From: Amphibalanus amphitrite
Lineage: Eukaryota > Arthropoda > Thecostraca > Balanomorpha > Balanidae
Assembly: GCF_019059575.1 (NCBI RefSeq)
Contig: NW_024882773.1
Coordinates: 124,001 to 188,000, forward strand
DNA: 64,000 nt
Reading direction: 5' to 3'
Under the pieces are notes generated by a model. That model had not been told where the DNA came from. It made no database searches and saw only the letters and a program-made list of their open reading frames with translations. Below, piece after piece: positions 52,401 through 64,000 of the stretch. The number at the start of each line of letters is the position of its first letter. Position 1 is the stretch's first letter. Both the position numbers and the translations under genes were made by a program.

Positions 52401-55400
52401 TTGCAGGCGTGCGTCGGAGTCCTGGCGCGCCGGCTCGACAGCGGTCATGGTGCCCGTCACCGACTCCTCGCCAGTGACCAGCTCAGGGTGCTCCGACAGC
52501 CGGCTCTTGATGTCCGACACGATTTCCACCGCCAATCGCTGGGCATCCTCAAATGACATTGACTGAGGCACGCCAGCAGCTCCACCATTCGCCTGTGTTC
52601 TTGTCTGTTCCTCAAAGCCCTCCGCTTCATCCGTGTGCTCTCGCACGCTCGAGTCCCCAACGCTGCTGGAAGACCCCTCTTCCTCTCGCTCCAAAACAGT
52701 TTGCCGTTCAATGGGAATGTCGTGAACCATCTCAGTGTCCTCCTGCTCGGCGTGATCCAGCGCCGCCTCCCAAACAGGCTGGGCGAACGTCTCTGTCGAT
52801 ACGTGGATGGGTGAGGGCAGAGTGGCAGCTGCCGCCGGTGTTTCGGGCGACAGCGCATCTAACGGTCTAACCCGCACCGTCATATCCAACGACTTTCGAG
52901 CCGCAGCCGGATCTACTTCGACACTGCCACGATGCGGGTCATGTTCTTCGAGCTCATGCATCAAATGACTCCTTTCTTCTTCCAGATGCTCTTTCGCTTC
53001 TCTGAGATGCTCCTTTTCTTCTTCTATGTGCATCTTTTCCTCCTCAATGTGCAGTTTCTCGTGTTCTATTTCATCCTTCATATGAGTCAGTGTTTCTCTC
53101 TGTCTTTCTATGTGCTCCTTTTCTTCATGAACGTGCTCCTCTTCGTGAAACAAGTATTCGCGCTCTTTCTGAAGCAATTCTTTCTGCTCCTCCATATACC
53201 CAATTTCTTCTTCCATCATTTCCATTCCCTCTTTGATCAGTTCCTTCTGTTCAGTCATCAACAGTTTTTCCTGGTCGACGTGCTGTTTATCCTCGTCCAT
53301 TTGTTCTTTCACTTCTTTGAGATGTCTTTTCTCCTCTTCGACATGTCTCCTTTCTTCATAGATGTGTTCCATTTCCTCTTCAATATGTTCCTTCTCTTCT
53401 TCCAACCGTTTCTCAGTTTCTTCCAAAAGATTAATTTCCTCGCCAATTAGCTCCATTCCCTCTTTAAGCAGTTTCTTTTCCTCCTCAACCAGGATCCTTT
53501 GAGAGTTTGACTCATCGTCGTCTTTCAAGTGTGTCACCTCTTGAGTCATAGGCCCTGGTTCATAATGCTCTTCTTCATGCTCGAGATGTTCTGGTTCAGT
53601 CGATGGCTTATAAGCATATGACTCAAATGTTCCGGAGGAGGGTGCCGCCTCAGTATCTTCAGCAGCTTCTCGGCACTCAGGAGACAGCATCACGGCATGA
53701 TCGTCACTTGCAGCTTCGGTGGCACCCTGCTCATCGCCATGGAAGCCTGAATCAGGCTGGAATCTGGAGTCGGACGCTTCACTCTGCAGTCGGTAGGACT
53801 GCGGTAGCGAGTGCGTTGGCTCAGACGGCGAGACGTACTCTAAGTCAGGAGCAGACGGAGCCAGAAGCTCCAGCTCCATCCGCTGCCCCGACTGTGTGAC
53901 GTCCGGAACGTCGACATCCCGAGACTTGGGCGATTCGTCAGCGCTAGACGATGGCTCGTCAGTGTAATGCTCCTGTTGGGGACTTCTAAGAACTTGCTGA
54001 TGAACTCCTCTCAGTTCATCATCATCCATCGGACTTGCGGCTGCCTCAGCTTCCAGAACATCATCCACGTCATCGATACGATCCAGATGTTCAGAGATGT
54101 ACTTGTGTTCGGTTTCGGAAACACGGTGTTCACGATGCCCCTGCTCTTCGTCTGGCTCGCGTATGGACGGTTCTTGATAGTCCAGCACTTCCGACTCCGG
54201 GGCATGCTCCTCAGTAACATCAAGAATGTCGTTCTGAGTATCTGAAACGAACGATTTGGTTTCGATCTCATCCAGAATATTCGGCTGCGTTTCCGACCGC
54301 ACCTCATCCTCCTGTATTTTCTGTCGCTCTTCGTCATCCTCAGCCAGCATCTTGCGTTCGGCCTCCTCCTCCTCAGCACACTCCGCTTCAGAGTATTCTT
54401 CCGTGCAAAACTCTTTAGCTTCATATGCCTCAGGGTCTTCTTCGTCAGCAGCTTGTGACTCAGACACTACGACGGCGGACGCAGCAAGTTCCTGCTGTCG
54501 AGCTAATTCCTCCTCTGGGGTAAGAAGCCGCTTTCTCTCCGGGCTCTGACTTTCCAGACTTTGACCCATCTCCTCCATTACAATGTCAGTGCGCATTCGC
54601 TTTTCAACGATAGCATGGGTAGCTTCTTCAACCTCCCTTGAGGAGCCCTTTTCTGTTTCTGCTGCCTCATATTTGGAAGATGTTCCCAGAGGCTCGATGA
54701 CATCACTCATCGTCGTCACCGCATCAGTTTCGTGTTCGTATTTCTCGGCAATAGGTGGGACGGCCTCATCTATGCTAAGCGTCTGCTGGTCGTCATCTGT
54801 AGCCTGACTCGAGTCATCCCGACTTCTACGGGCGATGAACGGCCTTCGCGCTGCCTGCGTCTCACGCTGAATCTCCTGCTCGAACAAATGGCGCTTAGTG
54901 GCGACATCAGCGGCAGAGACGTCTTCAGCCTCATCTTCTCGCGGCACCTCATACGGGCTGGGCGCCCGCGGCAGACTGCTGTCGATCCGGTCCACTTCCT
55001 GTTCTCCCAGAAATGCCACGTTGACGAGTCCCCGGCCGCCACCGCCGTCAGCTCCGTCATCGCCGCCAGATGACGGCGGGTCCGATCGAGGCTCGGTGTC
55101 ATCCTCGTCCTTGCTGTCCTGGCTGTCACGTCGTCGTGGTTTTTGTTCTTTGGAGCGAGGGGAGGGCCCCTCTTGCGAATCTGTGTCCTGCGAACGACGG
55201 CTGACGTCCTCCCAGAAACTGCGGCGATCTGAGTAACTCTCAAGAGTCTCTTGGATGCCACTGCTCTCTATCACCTGCTCTGCAACTCGCGTTGTCACAG
55301 TGGTGGTGGCTGTCGTGCGTTCGTCATAAGTCGATCGTATGTTTCGTATTGACGTGGATTCAGGAAAAGGTGTTTGTAGTGAAGGATCGAGAGGTTCCGC

Positions 55401-55417
55401 TCTCGGACTTGCATAAT
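46406..55417 (-). CDS. Giant 9-kb exon of a giant cytoskeletal-type (Ank2-like) protein
   Basis: The exon is 9012 bp, phase 1 to phase 1, with acceptor CTTTATAG at 55418 and donor GTACAG at 46405. It codes for 3004 residues: an acidic low-complexity part, then a glutamate/histidine-rich heptad coil (about 53500-52930). About 27 eleven-residue repeats such as TEERSENLTRS follow (about 51540-50600), then Ser/Glu-rich sequence. SLQEFERLE and SLQEFEGLE occur near 48150-47960, LLSEIEEGHESQ near 47880, IEEQRRMTDS decapeptides at 47470-47330, and a D-E-H-G-N-V-H tail. SLQEFE, EIEEGHESQ and the MTDS series recall, from memory, the long tails of insect Ank2-type ankyrins. That is the basis for the name, and no ankyrin domain is visible. 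Open frames on the plus strand are shadows. Confidence 0.85.
50600..51540 (-). repeat. Coding array of 11-residue (33-bp) helical repeats
   Basis: The consensus is near T-E-E-x-S-E-x-h-x-R-S, seen for example as TEERSENLTRS, SGEASEAITRS and TEETFEAAVKA in direct succession. Some units have lost or gained one or two residues. An 11-residue period gives a helix with a steady hydrophobic/polar face, as in group 3 LEA proteins and perilipins, which are unrelated families cited only for the geometry. Confidence 0.8.
52930..53500 (-). repeat. Coding array of EEEKEHxxEE heptads (coiled coil or single helix)
   Basis: About 185 residues dominated by E, K, H, L and M at 7-residue spacing, for example EEEKEHIEEEMEHIYEERR. 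It would form a long charged helix. The plus strand reads as an open phenylalanine/leucine-rich frame over the same bases, which is an artefact. Confidence 0.8.
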
Positions 55418-56136
55418 CTATAAAGTTAGTAGACAAATACGAGTTAGATACTGCTTACGGAAGCAACCTCCTCACTTCCTACATACTTTGCGCTAACTGC
55501 ATTGCTACTGTTTCCACAAAGTAAATCACATACTCATATGAACGAGCTGAAAATGTTGTTAATACACCATCAAGAGGGACAAATGTGAAGGAAGAAGGAC
55601 AAAGGACCCACTCATTCAAACGTTTACTCAATCACACAGACGATCACACAGTTGCTGCCAAAGACAGCATTACATAAATCCTGGAACAAGGCGGCGTTAG
55701 CGCGGAGGAAGAAGCACCCAGTCACCTGAAAAAAAAAAATGCGGAGCGACCTCAAAGGTCAAGTGTCATGATTGAGCATGCAATTGGTGGGTGCTTCACC
55801 GATGGAGCTTCATCGCCGAAGCAATGAAACTCCATCGTACGACTGAGCCGACAGACGAGACTGCCAAGCCATTCCGGTGACCGTCCAGATTGCCGGCTCT
55901 GCATGAGCAGGCCATCGTCTAGGCAGGCACGACAGTTAGTAGGAAGGCGCCGCGCCCCAGCCGCCTACACCAGGTGCGAGTGGGCGTGCCATAACGGAGA
56001 GAGCACACCAAGCCAATTCATAGCGCTGTCGCTGCATGAGCCAGCCCTCTAACGGGTTAGTGCCAGTCGGCGCGGACCATCGACACGGCCGCTGCGGCCG
56101 CCGAATAGAATTCCGCTACAAGGAGTCGCCAAGTAC
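55418..56136 (-). other. 719-bp intron between the two giant exons
   Basis: The donor is GAAG/GTACTT at 56136 and the acceptor is CTTTATAG at 55418. Both are phase 1. Nothing else is recognised in it. Confidence 0.75.
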
Positions 56137-59100
56137 CTTCGGTTCGGGCCACGCCTGTCCGCGTGATTCTTCTCCCTTCTGGAAGCGGCTCGCCTGTCGC
56201 CACCTGGCGGACCACGGTGCGGCGCACCACACGACGAACACTGCCGTCCGGCAGCGTCTCCTCCTCGATTTGAGGCTCGGCTGCCGCCAGCTGGTCGATC
56301 TCCGGAGTGAGGAACTGGGTAGTAAGGACAGTGGAGCGTCGGACTACCCTTCGGACAGTGCCGTCGGGCAACACCTCCGTCTCCACCTGCTCAGGGGTGT
56401 CGGATGAGGATAGCAGCTCTCCGCCCGACTCAAGACGCCAGGCGTCGCCGCCAACGGCGGGCAAGTCCAGCAGTCCGCGCAGTGATTCCGGCACATCATC
56501 GCCGTACACCTCCCACACCAGGAATTGTCTAGCGTGACCTCCCGCGTCCGGCTCTTCGACCACTCGAGCACCAGTTGGCACCGGAGTCGTGCCATCGTAC
56601 GGCTGACGGATGGTGCGCTTCAGACGGCCGTCGGGAAGAGTCTGTTCCTCCACCTCGAGACCCTGTGGCACACTGGTGACATCGGAAGTCATGACGGTCC
56701 GCACCGTTCGACGACGCACAACCTTCATGATCGAACCATCTGGCATCGTTTGCTCCTCTACGGTGCAGCCGTCCGGAAGGTTGTCGAGGTCGATGTCTGT
56801 CACGTTTCTGATAATTCGTCTTCGGATGATCCGCCGAATAGTTCCGTCAGGCAGGGTCTCCTCGTGCACCTCAGCATCGTCAGGCAATTCAGGGCCCTCA
56901 GGTAGTCCAGCCTGCACTGGATGCGTGGGCTCACCCCGCACTACCTGGGTTCCAAGATCAATGGTTGGCATCTTCACAATGCGGTGCTTAACAACGCGTC
57001 GAGTACCTCCCGGTGACGTTTGTTCAGCCTGCTCGGCCTGTTGGTCTCCCACCGCCCCCGTTGTTATCTGCTCGATGACCTCCGGTGACATTTCCATGGT
57101 TCGAACAATGCGGCGTCGAATGGTTTTTCTGACGGTGCCGTCCGGCAGGGTTTCCGTCACCACCTCGCCCTCATCCGGAGCAGCGCTGTCACTGGGAACT
57201 GTCTCCGTGGTAACAATGCGCCGGCGGATAATGCGGCGCACGGACCCATCGGGCAGCGTCTCTTCTGTTACCTCTGCTCCTTCCGGCACCGCCATTTCTG
57301 GGGCCTCAGATGTTGTTACGATGCGCCGATGGATAACTCGCCGCACTCTGCCCTCAGGCGTCTCCTCTTCCTCCACTTCAGCGTCCTCCGGCAATGGCGC
57401 GCCTTCGGGCAGTTCGATCAGTCGACGCGTAATGCGGCGTACAGTCCCGTCAGGAAGAGTCTCCTCAGAGAACTCTGCACCCTCCGGTACATTGGCCTCT
57501 GGAATGGTAGATGTGACCACCGTCCGCCGGATGATGCGGCGAACAGAGCCATCAGGAAGAGTCTCTTCCGTGACCTCGGCGTCGTCTGGTACCTCTTGGT
57601 CAAGGCTAGTCGTCACTACGCGTCGGATAATTCGCCGAATGACCGATCCGTCTGGCTGGACTTCCTCCCGAACTTCGGCACCCTCCGGCACGTCAAACTC
57701 GGGTTCCTCTGTGCTTGTGATAATTCGTCTCTTAACGATGCGGCGCAGCACCGACCCATCAGGCTGGACCTCTTCCGTTACTTCAGCGCCCTCAGGCACA
57801 TCGAACTCGGGCTCCTCAGATGTTTCCACTACTCGTCGCCTGATGATGCGCCGGATGATGGAACCGTCGGGCTGCACTTCCTCAGAAACTTCTGCTCCCT
57901 CAGGAACTTCAAAATCGGGCTCTTCGGCCGTCGTTGTAACGATCCGTCTTCTGATAATGCGACGAATGATGGAACCATCGGGCTGCACTTCCTCAGAAAC
58001 TTCTGCTCCCTCAGGAACTTCAAAATCGGGCTCTTCAGCAGTTGTAGTCACTACCCGTCTCCTGATAATGCGACGAATAATTGAACCGTCCGGCTGAACT
58101 TCCTCGGAAACCTCAGCCCCTTCCGGCACCTCAAATTCTGGTTCCTCGGTCGTAACTACTCGTCTCCGTATGATGCGGCGAACTATTGAACCATCTGGCT
58201 GCACTTCCTCTGACACTTCAGCTCCTTCTGGAACTTCAAAATCTGGCTCTTCAGAAGTCATGAACGTTCGGCGAATTGTTCTTCGAATGACTGATCCATC
58301 TGGCAATGTCTCCTCGCTAACTTCGTCTGGTGCTGGGACTGCAGCACTTTGTGCGGGCCGAACAATTCTCCTTCGGCTCACTCTGCGAACCAGGCTTCCA
58401 TCTGGAAGGGTCTGCTCTTGGATTTCTGTGCCAGCATCCTCCGGGATGTCAAAATCAGGATCACCAGGCTTCAAAACTTGTTTCCACACCTTTTGGAGAG
58501 TCCCGTCAGGCTGCCTTTCCTCCTCGACCTGTCCCCCTTCAGGCAGGAAGCCCCAATCTTCGGTGGTGATAATCCTTCTAATGGTGCGTTGTACGGAACC
58601 GTCCGGAAGGGTTTCTTCATACACGGTATAATCGGGGAAACGCAGATGCATAGAAGGCATGTCTGCGGCTGAAGAAACAATAGTGCGTTTGTAGATGCGC
58701 AGAATGCTGCCATCCGGCTGTTCTTGGATTTCAACATCAGCACCCAACGGCACCGAATCCGGATCAGGGGCATCAAGCTCGTCATCTGATTCGCAGACAG
58801 TTCGTTCAACAACCTGGTGGAGGTGAATGTCACCAGCTAGAGGAATGTCACACTCCTCCTTGGGTGTTGAAGGTGGGGTACGAGGGTCAGTTTTCGCTGC
58901 ACCTCGAGCTGGAACCGATGGCATCTTTTTAGGAATCTTGGACTTCTTCGAAGACTCCTTCTCCGCTTCAGTTGGTGTGACTGATTCTGGGACATCGTCA
59001 AGCGGAGCCAGCATTTTCTCGATTTGTGAGTCAGATATTACCTTCGAAAGATCTACATCCGGATCGGGAGGAGGAGAACCCTTCTTGGTAAAGCCTGGTC

Positions 59101-62100
59101 GGACCTTGATGGGCGGTTCCGCAGAGGGCGCGCCTGGAACTTTCTTCGGAATCTTGCTAGGCGATTCTTTCTCGCGAGCTTTTCTGTCAGCTGGCGCGGA
59201 CGTCATTTCAGCCGGGAAGTCCGGCCGTGGTTTCTTTGATGGCGAATCCGGACCACGATCGGCTGCCGGATGCTTACCAGCGTGAATCTCTAGAGACACG
59301 TCTGGCTTTTCTGTGCTAACCATGGAATCACGAACCATTTCCAATCCATCAGGATGGACCATAGACAACATGAAGCTGGTCATAGCAGCGCCGGGCTTTG
59401 CAGTCGGCTCGTCGTCCTTTGACTTGCTTGATTTTCGCTTGGTCGATTCCGGCTTGGGTGATTTTCCTTCTCGTACAGGGATCTTGGATATCTTTGGAAC
59501 CTTTTCTACTGAGACCTTCCGCTCACTAGATTTGCGTTTGATCAATTTTGGAATTCCAGACCATTTTACGCCTGGTTTCGGCTTCAGTACTTTCTTCTTT
59601 CTGCCATCATGCAAGACGATTTCCGTAATCTCTATTGTTTCGAATCGAGGGATGACATAGGTTTCTTCGACATCAAAGTATTGAATCCAGACCTTTCTTT
59701 TGCGACCGTCGGGTGTGGTGTCATCCTCAATTTTCGCGCCAGCTGGCAGCTCTCCAAGGTTCGAGTCAGTTACCTCAGTTGTGATGACAGCTTGTCGCTG
59801 GCCGCTAGGCATTTCGAGGATCTCGATCTCAGAGGTGTCTAGGAACTTTACTTTAGGGAGTTGGTCCTCGGGGATCATCTCAGCAAGGAGCCTGCCCGGT
59901 GCCTCAGGCTCCTCTTGTTTCTTGCTACTGAACCCAAACGAAAACGATGGCCATTCGAAACCAGCTTTTGGTTTCACAGTTTTGCGCACACGACCGTCAG
60001 GAAGTACCTCTTCTTTCAGTTCGATTTCTGGGGAATCCAGACTTATCTCTGTGTTCACTGGCTGACGCCAAACACGACGTTGACGACCATCAGGTAAAGA
60101 CTCAACTTCGATCTGCGCGTCCACTGGAATGTTTTTCAACTCCTCATCAGGCACCTCAGTCTTTACGACAAACTGATGCCCATGAACTGGGTGCTCCTCT
60201 ACTTCTATTTCTGCCTTCTCCTTGCTGAATGATGGTAAGAAGCGAGAAAACAGCCCAGAAAATGAAAAGCGTGCCTCATCATCACTGGCTGGACTAGGCG
60301 ATCGTGAGGGCACCTTGGACGATCGGAATTCCCAGTCGGGCACCTGTAACATAGGAAGTTTTATCTTCGGCCATTTGGTTCCTTTCCGTGGACGGTAAGT
60401 GGTCTTGTGTGACCCATCGGCCTCGTCAGCCTCAGCAACGTCGGCGCTTGAACAGGTTGGTAGAGCCAGGTCTGAATCAGCCTTGAAATGCTGCTCGATG
60501 GTCTGCGCCACACGGCCCGATGGACGGGTGACTTCAGTTGGCGTGAGACCCGCTGGTAGCTTAGGCACGTCAGACTTTTGGATTTCTGTCCTCACGATGA
60601 CATCACGAACCTTCATTCGTGGAAGATCCACGACGTCAACCTCTGTGGTGTCCCGTATGCGAAGCTTTCCTAATTTGTCTTCTGGAATCAAATATTCGAG
60701 GACTCCATCGATTCCGAGGAAGTTTGGTGGTCGTTTCATCGCTTTCTTTGGTGGTGCCGGTTGAGGTTTTGACTTCTTCTTGTCCGGAGCCTCTGTGAAT
60801 TCTGGAGCCTTCTTTTTGAATTCCCAACCGGGAATATGGAATTTCGGCATATCAAGCTCTGGCCATTTGAAGCCGCCTTTAGGCTTGTAAGACGTTTTTA
60901 TCCTGCCATCCGGCATCGTAACCTCCTCGACCTCAGCCCCTTCTATCTCCGGTAGTTGGAATTCCGGATCGACGTCAAAGTATTGACGCCAGACTTTGCG
61001 AGTCTTACCAGATGGAAGAGACTCGACTTCAATCTTGGCATCCTTTGGTAGTTTTGACAGTTCAGGCTCGGTTACTTCGGTAGTGATGACAAGGTGACGT
61101 TTTCCAGATGGAAGATCCTCCACATCGATTGTGGAATTGTCTCTGAACTCGATGGACGGAAGTTTGGCCTTTGGAATGAAGCTCGCTAGAAGCTCAGAAA
61201 TTCCGTCAAACCTCGGCTTCTTTACCGACTTTGACACTTTGCGCTCTGGACTGGGAGAGCGATCACTTGAACGGAATTCCCAATCTGGCATCTGAAGGCT
61301 GGGCATAGATAACTTTGGCCATTTGAAGCCCGGCTTTGGCTTATAAGTAGCCTTGACGTTTCCATTCGGCAGAGTGACTTCGGAAATGTCAGCTCCGCTC
61401 ACCCTTGGCAGCGGAAGGTCCGGACTGCTGCGGAAGTTTTGGCAGAGTGTATGCTTTAGTGCACCATTGGGCTGACTGATCTTGATAATGTCGCTATCAG
61501 GCGGCAGCAGCTGAATATCTGCTTCGGAAATTTCAGTCCGTACCTCGACATCGCGAGCGTCCCCTCCAGGAATGTCGATAACATCAACTTCCGTATTGTC
61601 CCTGATGCGCAGTTTGGGAAGGTCATCTTTGGGCAACAGATACTCAAGAAGCCCGTCTACACCAGACACTTTTGGCGGTTTCACTCCTTTCTTGAAACTG
61701 AACGACGGCAGCTTGAAGCTGAACGCCGAGTCTTTCTCGTCCCGCACAGGCGAAAGTGAACGTTCCCTGACAGAACGAACTTCCCTCTCTGGTATGCTTG
61801 TTAACGGCATGTGAATTTCAGGCCACTTCAGACCACGACAAGGCTTGTAGGTGAAGCGAACAGTACCATCAGGAAGCTTTGTTTCTACAACACTCGCCCC
61901 AAAGACATCCGGAATCTCTTTTCTTGGATCAATTTTGAATTTCTGGGTGAGGATCTGCTCTTCACCACCTGGGACGTTCACTGTGTCTATTTTAGCGTTG
62001 GGTGTTAGCTCCGGAACAGTAACGTCTGTCACATTCGTAACGATGAAAAGTTCACTTTTCTTTGGACCAGTGACCTCCACACGAACTTCCGATGTTTCCG

Positions 62101-62715
62101 TGAACACCAATGATGGGAGCTCGTTAGGAGGAATCAACTGCATCACTAGGTCCCCGATGCCATCAATACCGGTATCACTTGGTCTGCTGGAGCGCACTGA
62201 TGATGCATCTGTACTTTCTTCCTTTCTCACAGACGGTGGACTGTACGAGCCACTGCTTCCTCCGAAGTGCCAGTCAGGCAAGTGAAGGGACGGAAGGGTG
62301 ATCTTAGGCCACTTGAACCCAGCCTTTGGCTTGAAAGATGTTTTGATTGAGCCGTCAGGAAGCTTGATTTCACTGATATCCGCACCGGAAACCTTAGGAA
62401 GCGGCAGTTCAGCATTGGCTTTGAACTTCTGGGTCAACAAATTTTTGGTTTTGCCGTCAGGTAACTTGATTTTCTCAGTTTTCAGATCCGTCGAAAGTTT
62501 TGGAAGATTCGCGTCAGGAATGTCCGTCATAACAATCACCTCTCTGCCCATCGTACCTGGGAGATCAACAACGTCCACTTCGGATGTATCACGAATTCGT
62601 AGTTTCGAAAGGTCGCTCTCGGGAAGAAGATATCCCAGAAGATGGTCCAAACCGTCGACCTTTGGCGTTTTCACTCCTTTCCCAAAACCAAATGAAGGCA
62701 TCTTTACACCGAAGT
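56137..62715 (-). CDS. Giant LPDG-module exon of the same gene (intact part)
   Basis: An open frame of about 2190 codons ends at the phase-1 donor. From about 62700 to 59560 it has some seven units of up to 170 residues: VDGLLEYLLPxxDLPKLRIRD, VDVVDLP, two LPDG motifs 34 residues apart, and KPKAGFKWP. A basic Ser/Pro/Lys linker covers about 59560-58840. From 58800 to 56160 lie about 22 modules, often 37 residues long, of the type VSEEVQPDGSIIRRIIRRR. The LPDG step is common to both parts, so the exon seems to have grown from one module. Residue pattern (alternating charged/hydrophobic around a PDG turn) suggests beta hairpins. I know no function for the module. It would lie in the spacer or tail of the giant protein. 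Confidence 0.85.
57790..58130 (-). repeat. Nearly identical 111-bp coding modules
   Basis: Three successive modules with an exact 111-bp period (for example GCTGCACTTC at 57871 and 57982). The first two share about 65 identical bases. This points to recent duplication or gene conversion within the exon. Confidence 0.8.
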
Positions 62716-64000
62716 GGAATCACTGTCGCTTTTCTTCCTTTCAGGGCTTGGGGAACGGCTTTTTGAACTAAACTCCCACTCAGGCATTTCAAGCATGGGG
62801 AGTGTGACAGTTGGCCACTTAAAGCCAGGCTTCGGTTTGAATGTGGTTTTAACCGTTCCGTCGGAAAGATTCTTTGAGTGTACTTCAGCTCCAGAAACCT
62901 TTGGCAGTGGCAGTGATGCATCTCCTTTGAATTCCTGAACCATAATAGCGGCAAGACCTCCATGATGAGTCACTTTGTCTACCTTTGCACCAGTTGGTAC
63001 CTTTGGAAGATCAACTTCCTGGATTTCCGTTCTAACAACAACTTTTCTGCTCTTCGTATTCATCTCGTCAAGGACATCGACTTCGGTATTATCTCGGAGC
63101 CGCAGCTTTGAGATATCTGACTCTTGTATGAAGTAGGCTAGAAGAGCATCAATTCCTTTCAGCTCTGGGATTTCGGTTCTCTTTTCGAAACCAAGTGATG
63201 GCAATTTATTCCAGCACTGACGTCACTCTTCTCCTTCCTTTCTACAACTGTGACGTATCACCGGAACCAAAGTCCCAGTCCGGAGTTGGAGAGATGGCAG
63301 CGAGATTTTCGGCCACTTGAACCCAGCCTTGGGCTTGAACGATGTCTTTATCGAGCCATCGGGAAGCTTGATGTCGTCAATGTCTGCGCCAGACACCTTA
63401 GGTAGGGTAGTTCGGCGTTGCCCTTGAGCTTCTGCGTTAACACATTCTTGATCTTTCCGTCAGGCAGTGTGATCTTCTCAGTCTTCAGATCGGCAGACAG
63501 CTTCGGAAGGTCACGTCAGGGATATCGGTACTGACGACAACCTCCCTGCCCTTCATATCGGGTAAGTCAATGACATCAACCTCTGTGTTGTCGCGGATAC
63601 GAAGCTTGGGCAGCTCAGATTCTGGCAGAAGGTAGGCAAGAAGACCGTCAACGCCATCCAGCTTGGGAACCTTGGCACCTTTGCCGAATCCGAAGGAAGG
63701 CATCTTGATTCCAAAACTGAAGTCGCTATCTTCCTTGTCTTTCTCCTTTTCTCCGGGCTGGCGACCTATCACCAGAACCAAAGTCCCAGTCAGGAAGTTG
63801 TAGAGATGGCAGTGAGATCTTGGGCCACTTGAAGCCAGCCTTGGGCTTGAACGATGTCTTTATCGAGCCATCGGGAAGCTTGAGGTCGTCAATGTCTGCG
63901 CCAGACACCTTAGGTAGGGGTAGCTCGGCGTTGCCCTTGAATTTCTGCGTCAACACATTCTTGATCTCTCCGTCAGGCAGGGTGATCTTCTCAGTCTTCA
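62716..64000 (-). pseudogene. Further 170-residue LPDG units with several frame breaks
   Basis: Two and a half more units are recognisable (KMPSFGFGKGAKVPKLDG, LPSLGFEKRTEIPELKG, KPKAGFKWPKISLPSL), but the frame changes about seven times in 1.3 kb. Each change is explained by one base, usually in a short homopolymer, for example GGG at 63405-63407 where the sister copy has GGGG at 63917-63920. The sister copies at 63.25-63.45 and 63.75-63.95 kb are otherwise about 95 percent identical by eye. This is either sequence error near the end of the window or real decay. The exon continues past 64000. Confidence 0.7.

Noticed and set aside
46358-55236. Many plus-strand open frames inside the giant exons (for example 50473-51567 and 52932-53450)
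   Set aside because: They are complements of codon-biased, repetitive coding sequence on the minus strand.
56610-58097. A 495-codon serine/threonine-rich plus-strand frame
   Set aside because: It mirrors the LPDG modules exactly, so it is a shadow of a repeated coding sequence.

Overview
The window is eukaryotic nuclear DNA, most likely from an arthropod and possibly a crustacean. The signs are spliced genes with long introns, a BEL/Pao LTR retrotransposon, an I-type LINE with RNase H, relics of an arthropod-type mariner, many miniature inverted-repeat elements (MITEs), and an invertebrate Mab-21-type gene. I saw no rRNA or tRNA gene and no CRISPR array. The species cannot be fixed from the sequence.

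Layout. 1-9.5 kb: a decayed mariner-type transposase, then a BEL/Pao element (LTRs 1859-2369 and 8107-8617) whose left LTR is preceded by a second copy of the 3' end of its own coding region, then a LINE-like tail. 10.0-12.7 kb: an apparently intronless GC-rich gene for a Mab-21 domain (cGAS-like) protein with its nucleotidyltransferase residues present. 13-19.6 kb: repeat-rich DNA with AGGTCA-laden elements, a 34-bp minisatellite, and a TTAA-flanked element nested inside a TA-flanked one. 19.65-26.46 kb: a full-length 6.8-kb LINE on the minus strand with a perfect 16-bp target-site duplication. 26.6-30.5 kb: two more AGGTCA-rich TTAA elements and a small two-exon gene for a secreted six-cysteine protein (139 aa); one element lies in its intron and carries two perfect ecdysone-receptor-type inverted repeats. 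30.9-34.2 kb: a tandem repeat block, a foldback element split by an insertion, and a CpG-rich stretch.

34.2-64.0 kb, minus strand: the 3' half of one giant gene, transcribed right to left. The first visible exon (64000-56137) is built of about 170-aa and then 37-aa modules centred on an LPDG motif. The second (55417-46406, 9012 bp) holds acidic low-complexity sequence, a heptad-like coiled coil, and a run of 11-residue helical repeats. Small exons at 35099-35024 and 34376-34241 complete the reading frame. All junction phases agree (1/1, 1/1, 2/2). The tail resembles what I recall of insect Ank2-type giant ankyrins, but no ankyrin repeat, ZU5 or death domain lies in the window, so the name is an inference. 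A further possible exon (38379-38251) with the same 1/1 phase would encode a transmembrane segment.

The long introns of the giant gene (46.4-34.4 kb) are packed with MITEs (TA-type, hAT-type with an 8-bp duplication, one with perfect 25-bp termini), GC minisatellites, G runs and a LINE fragment.
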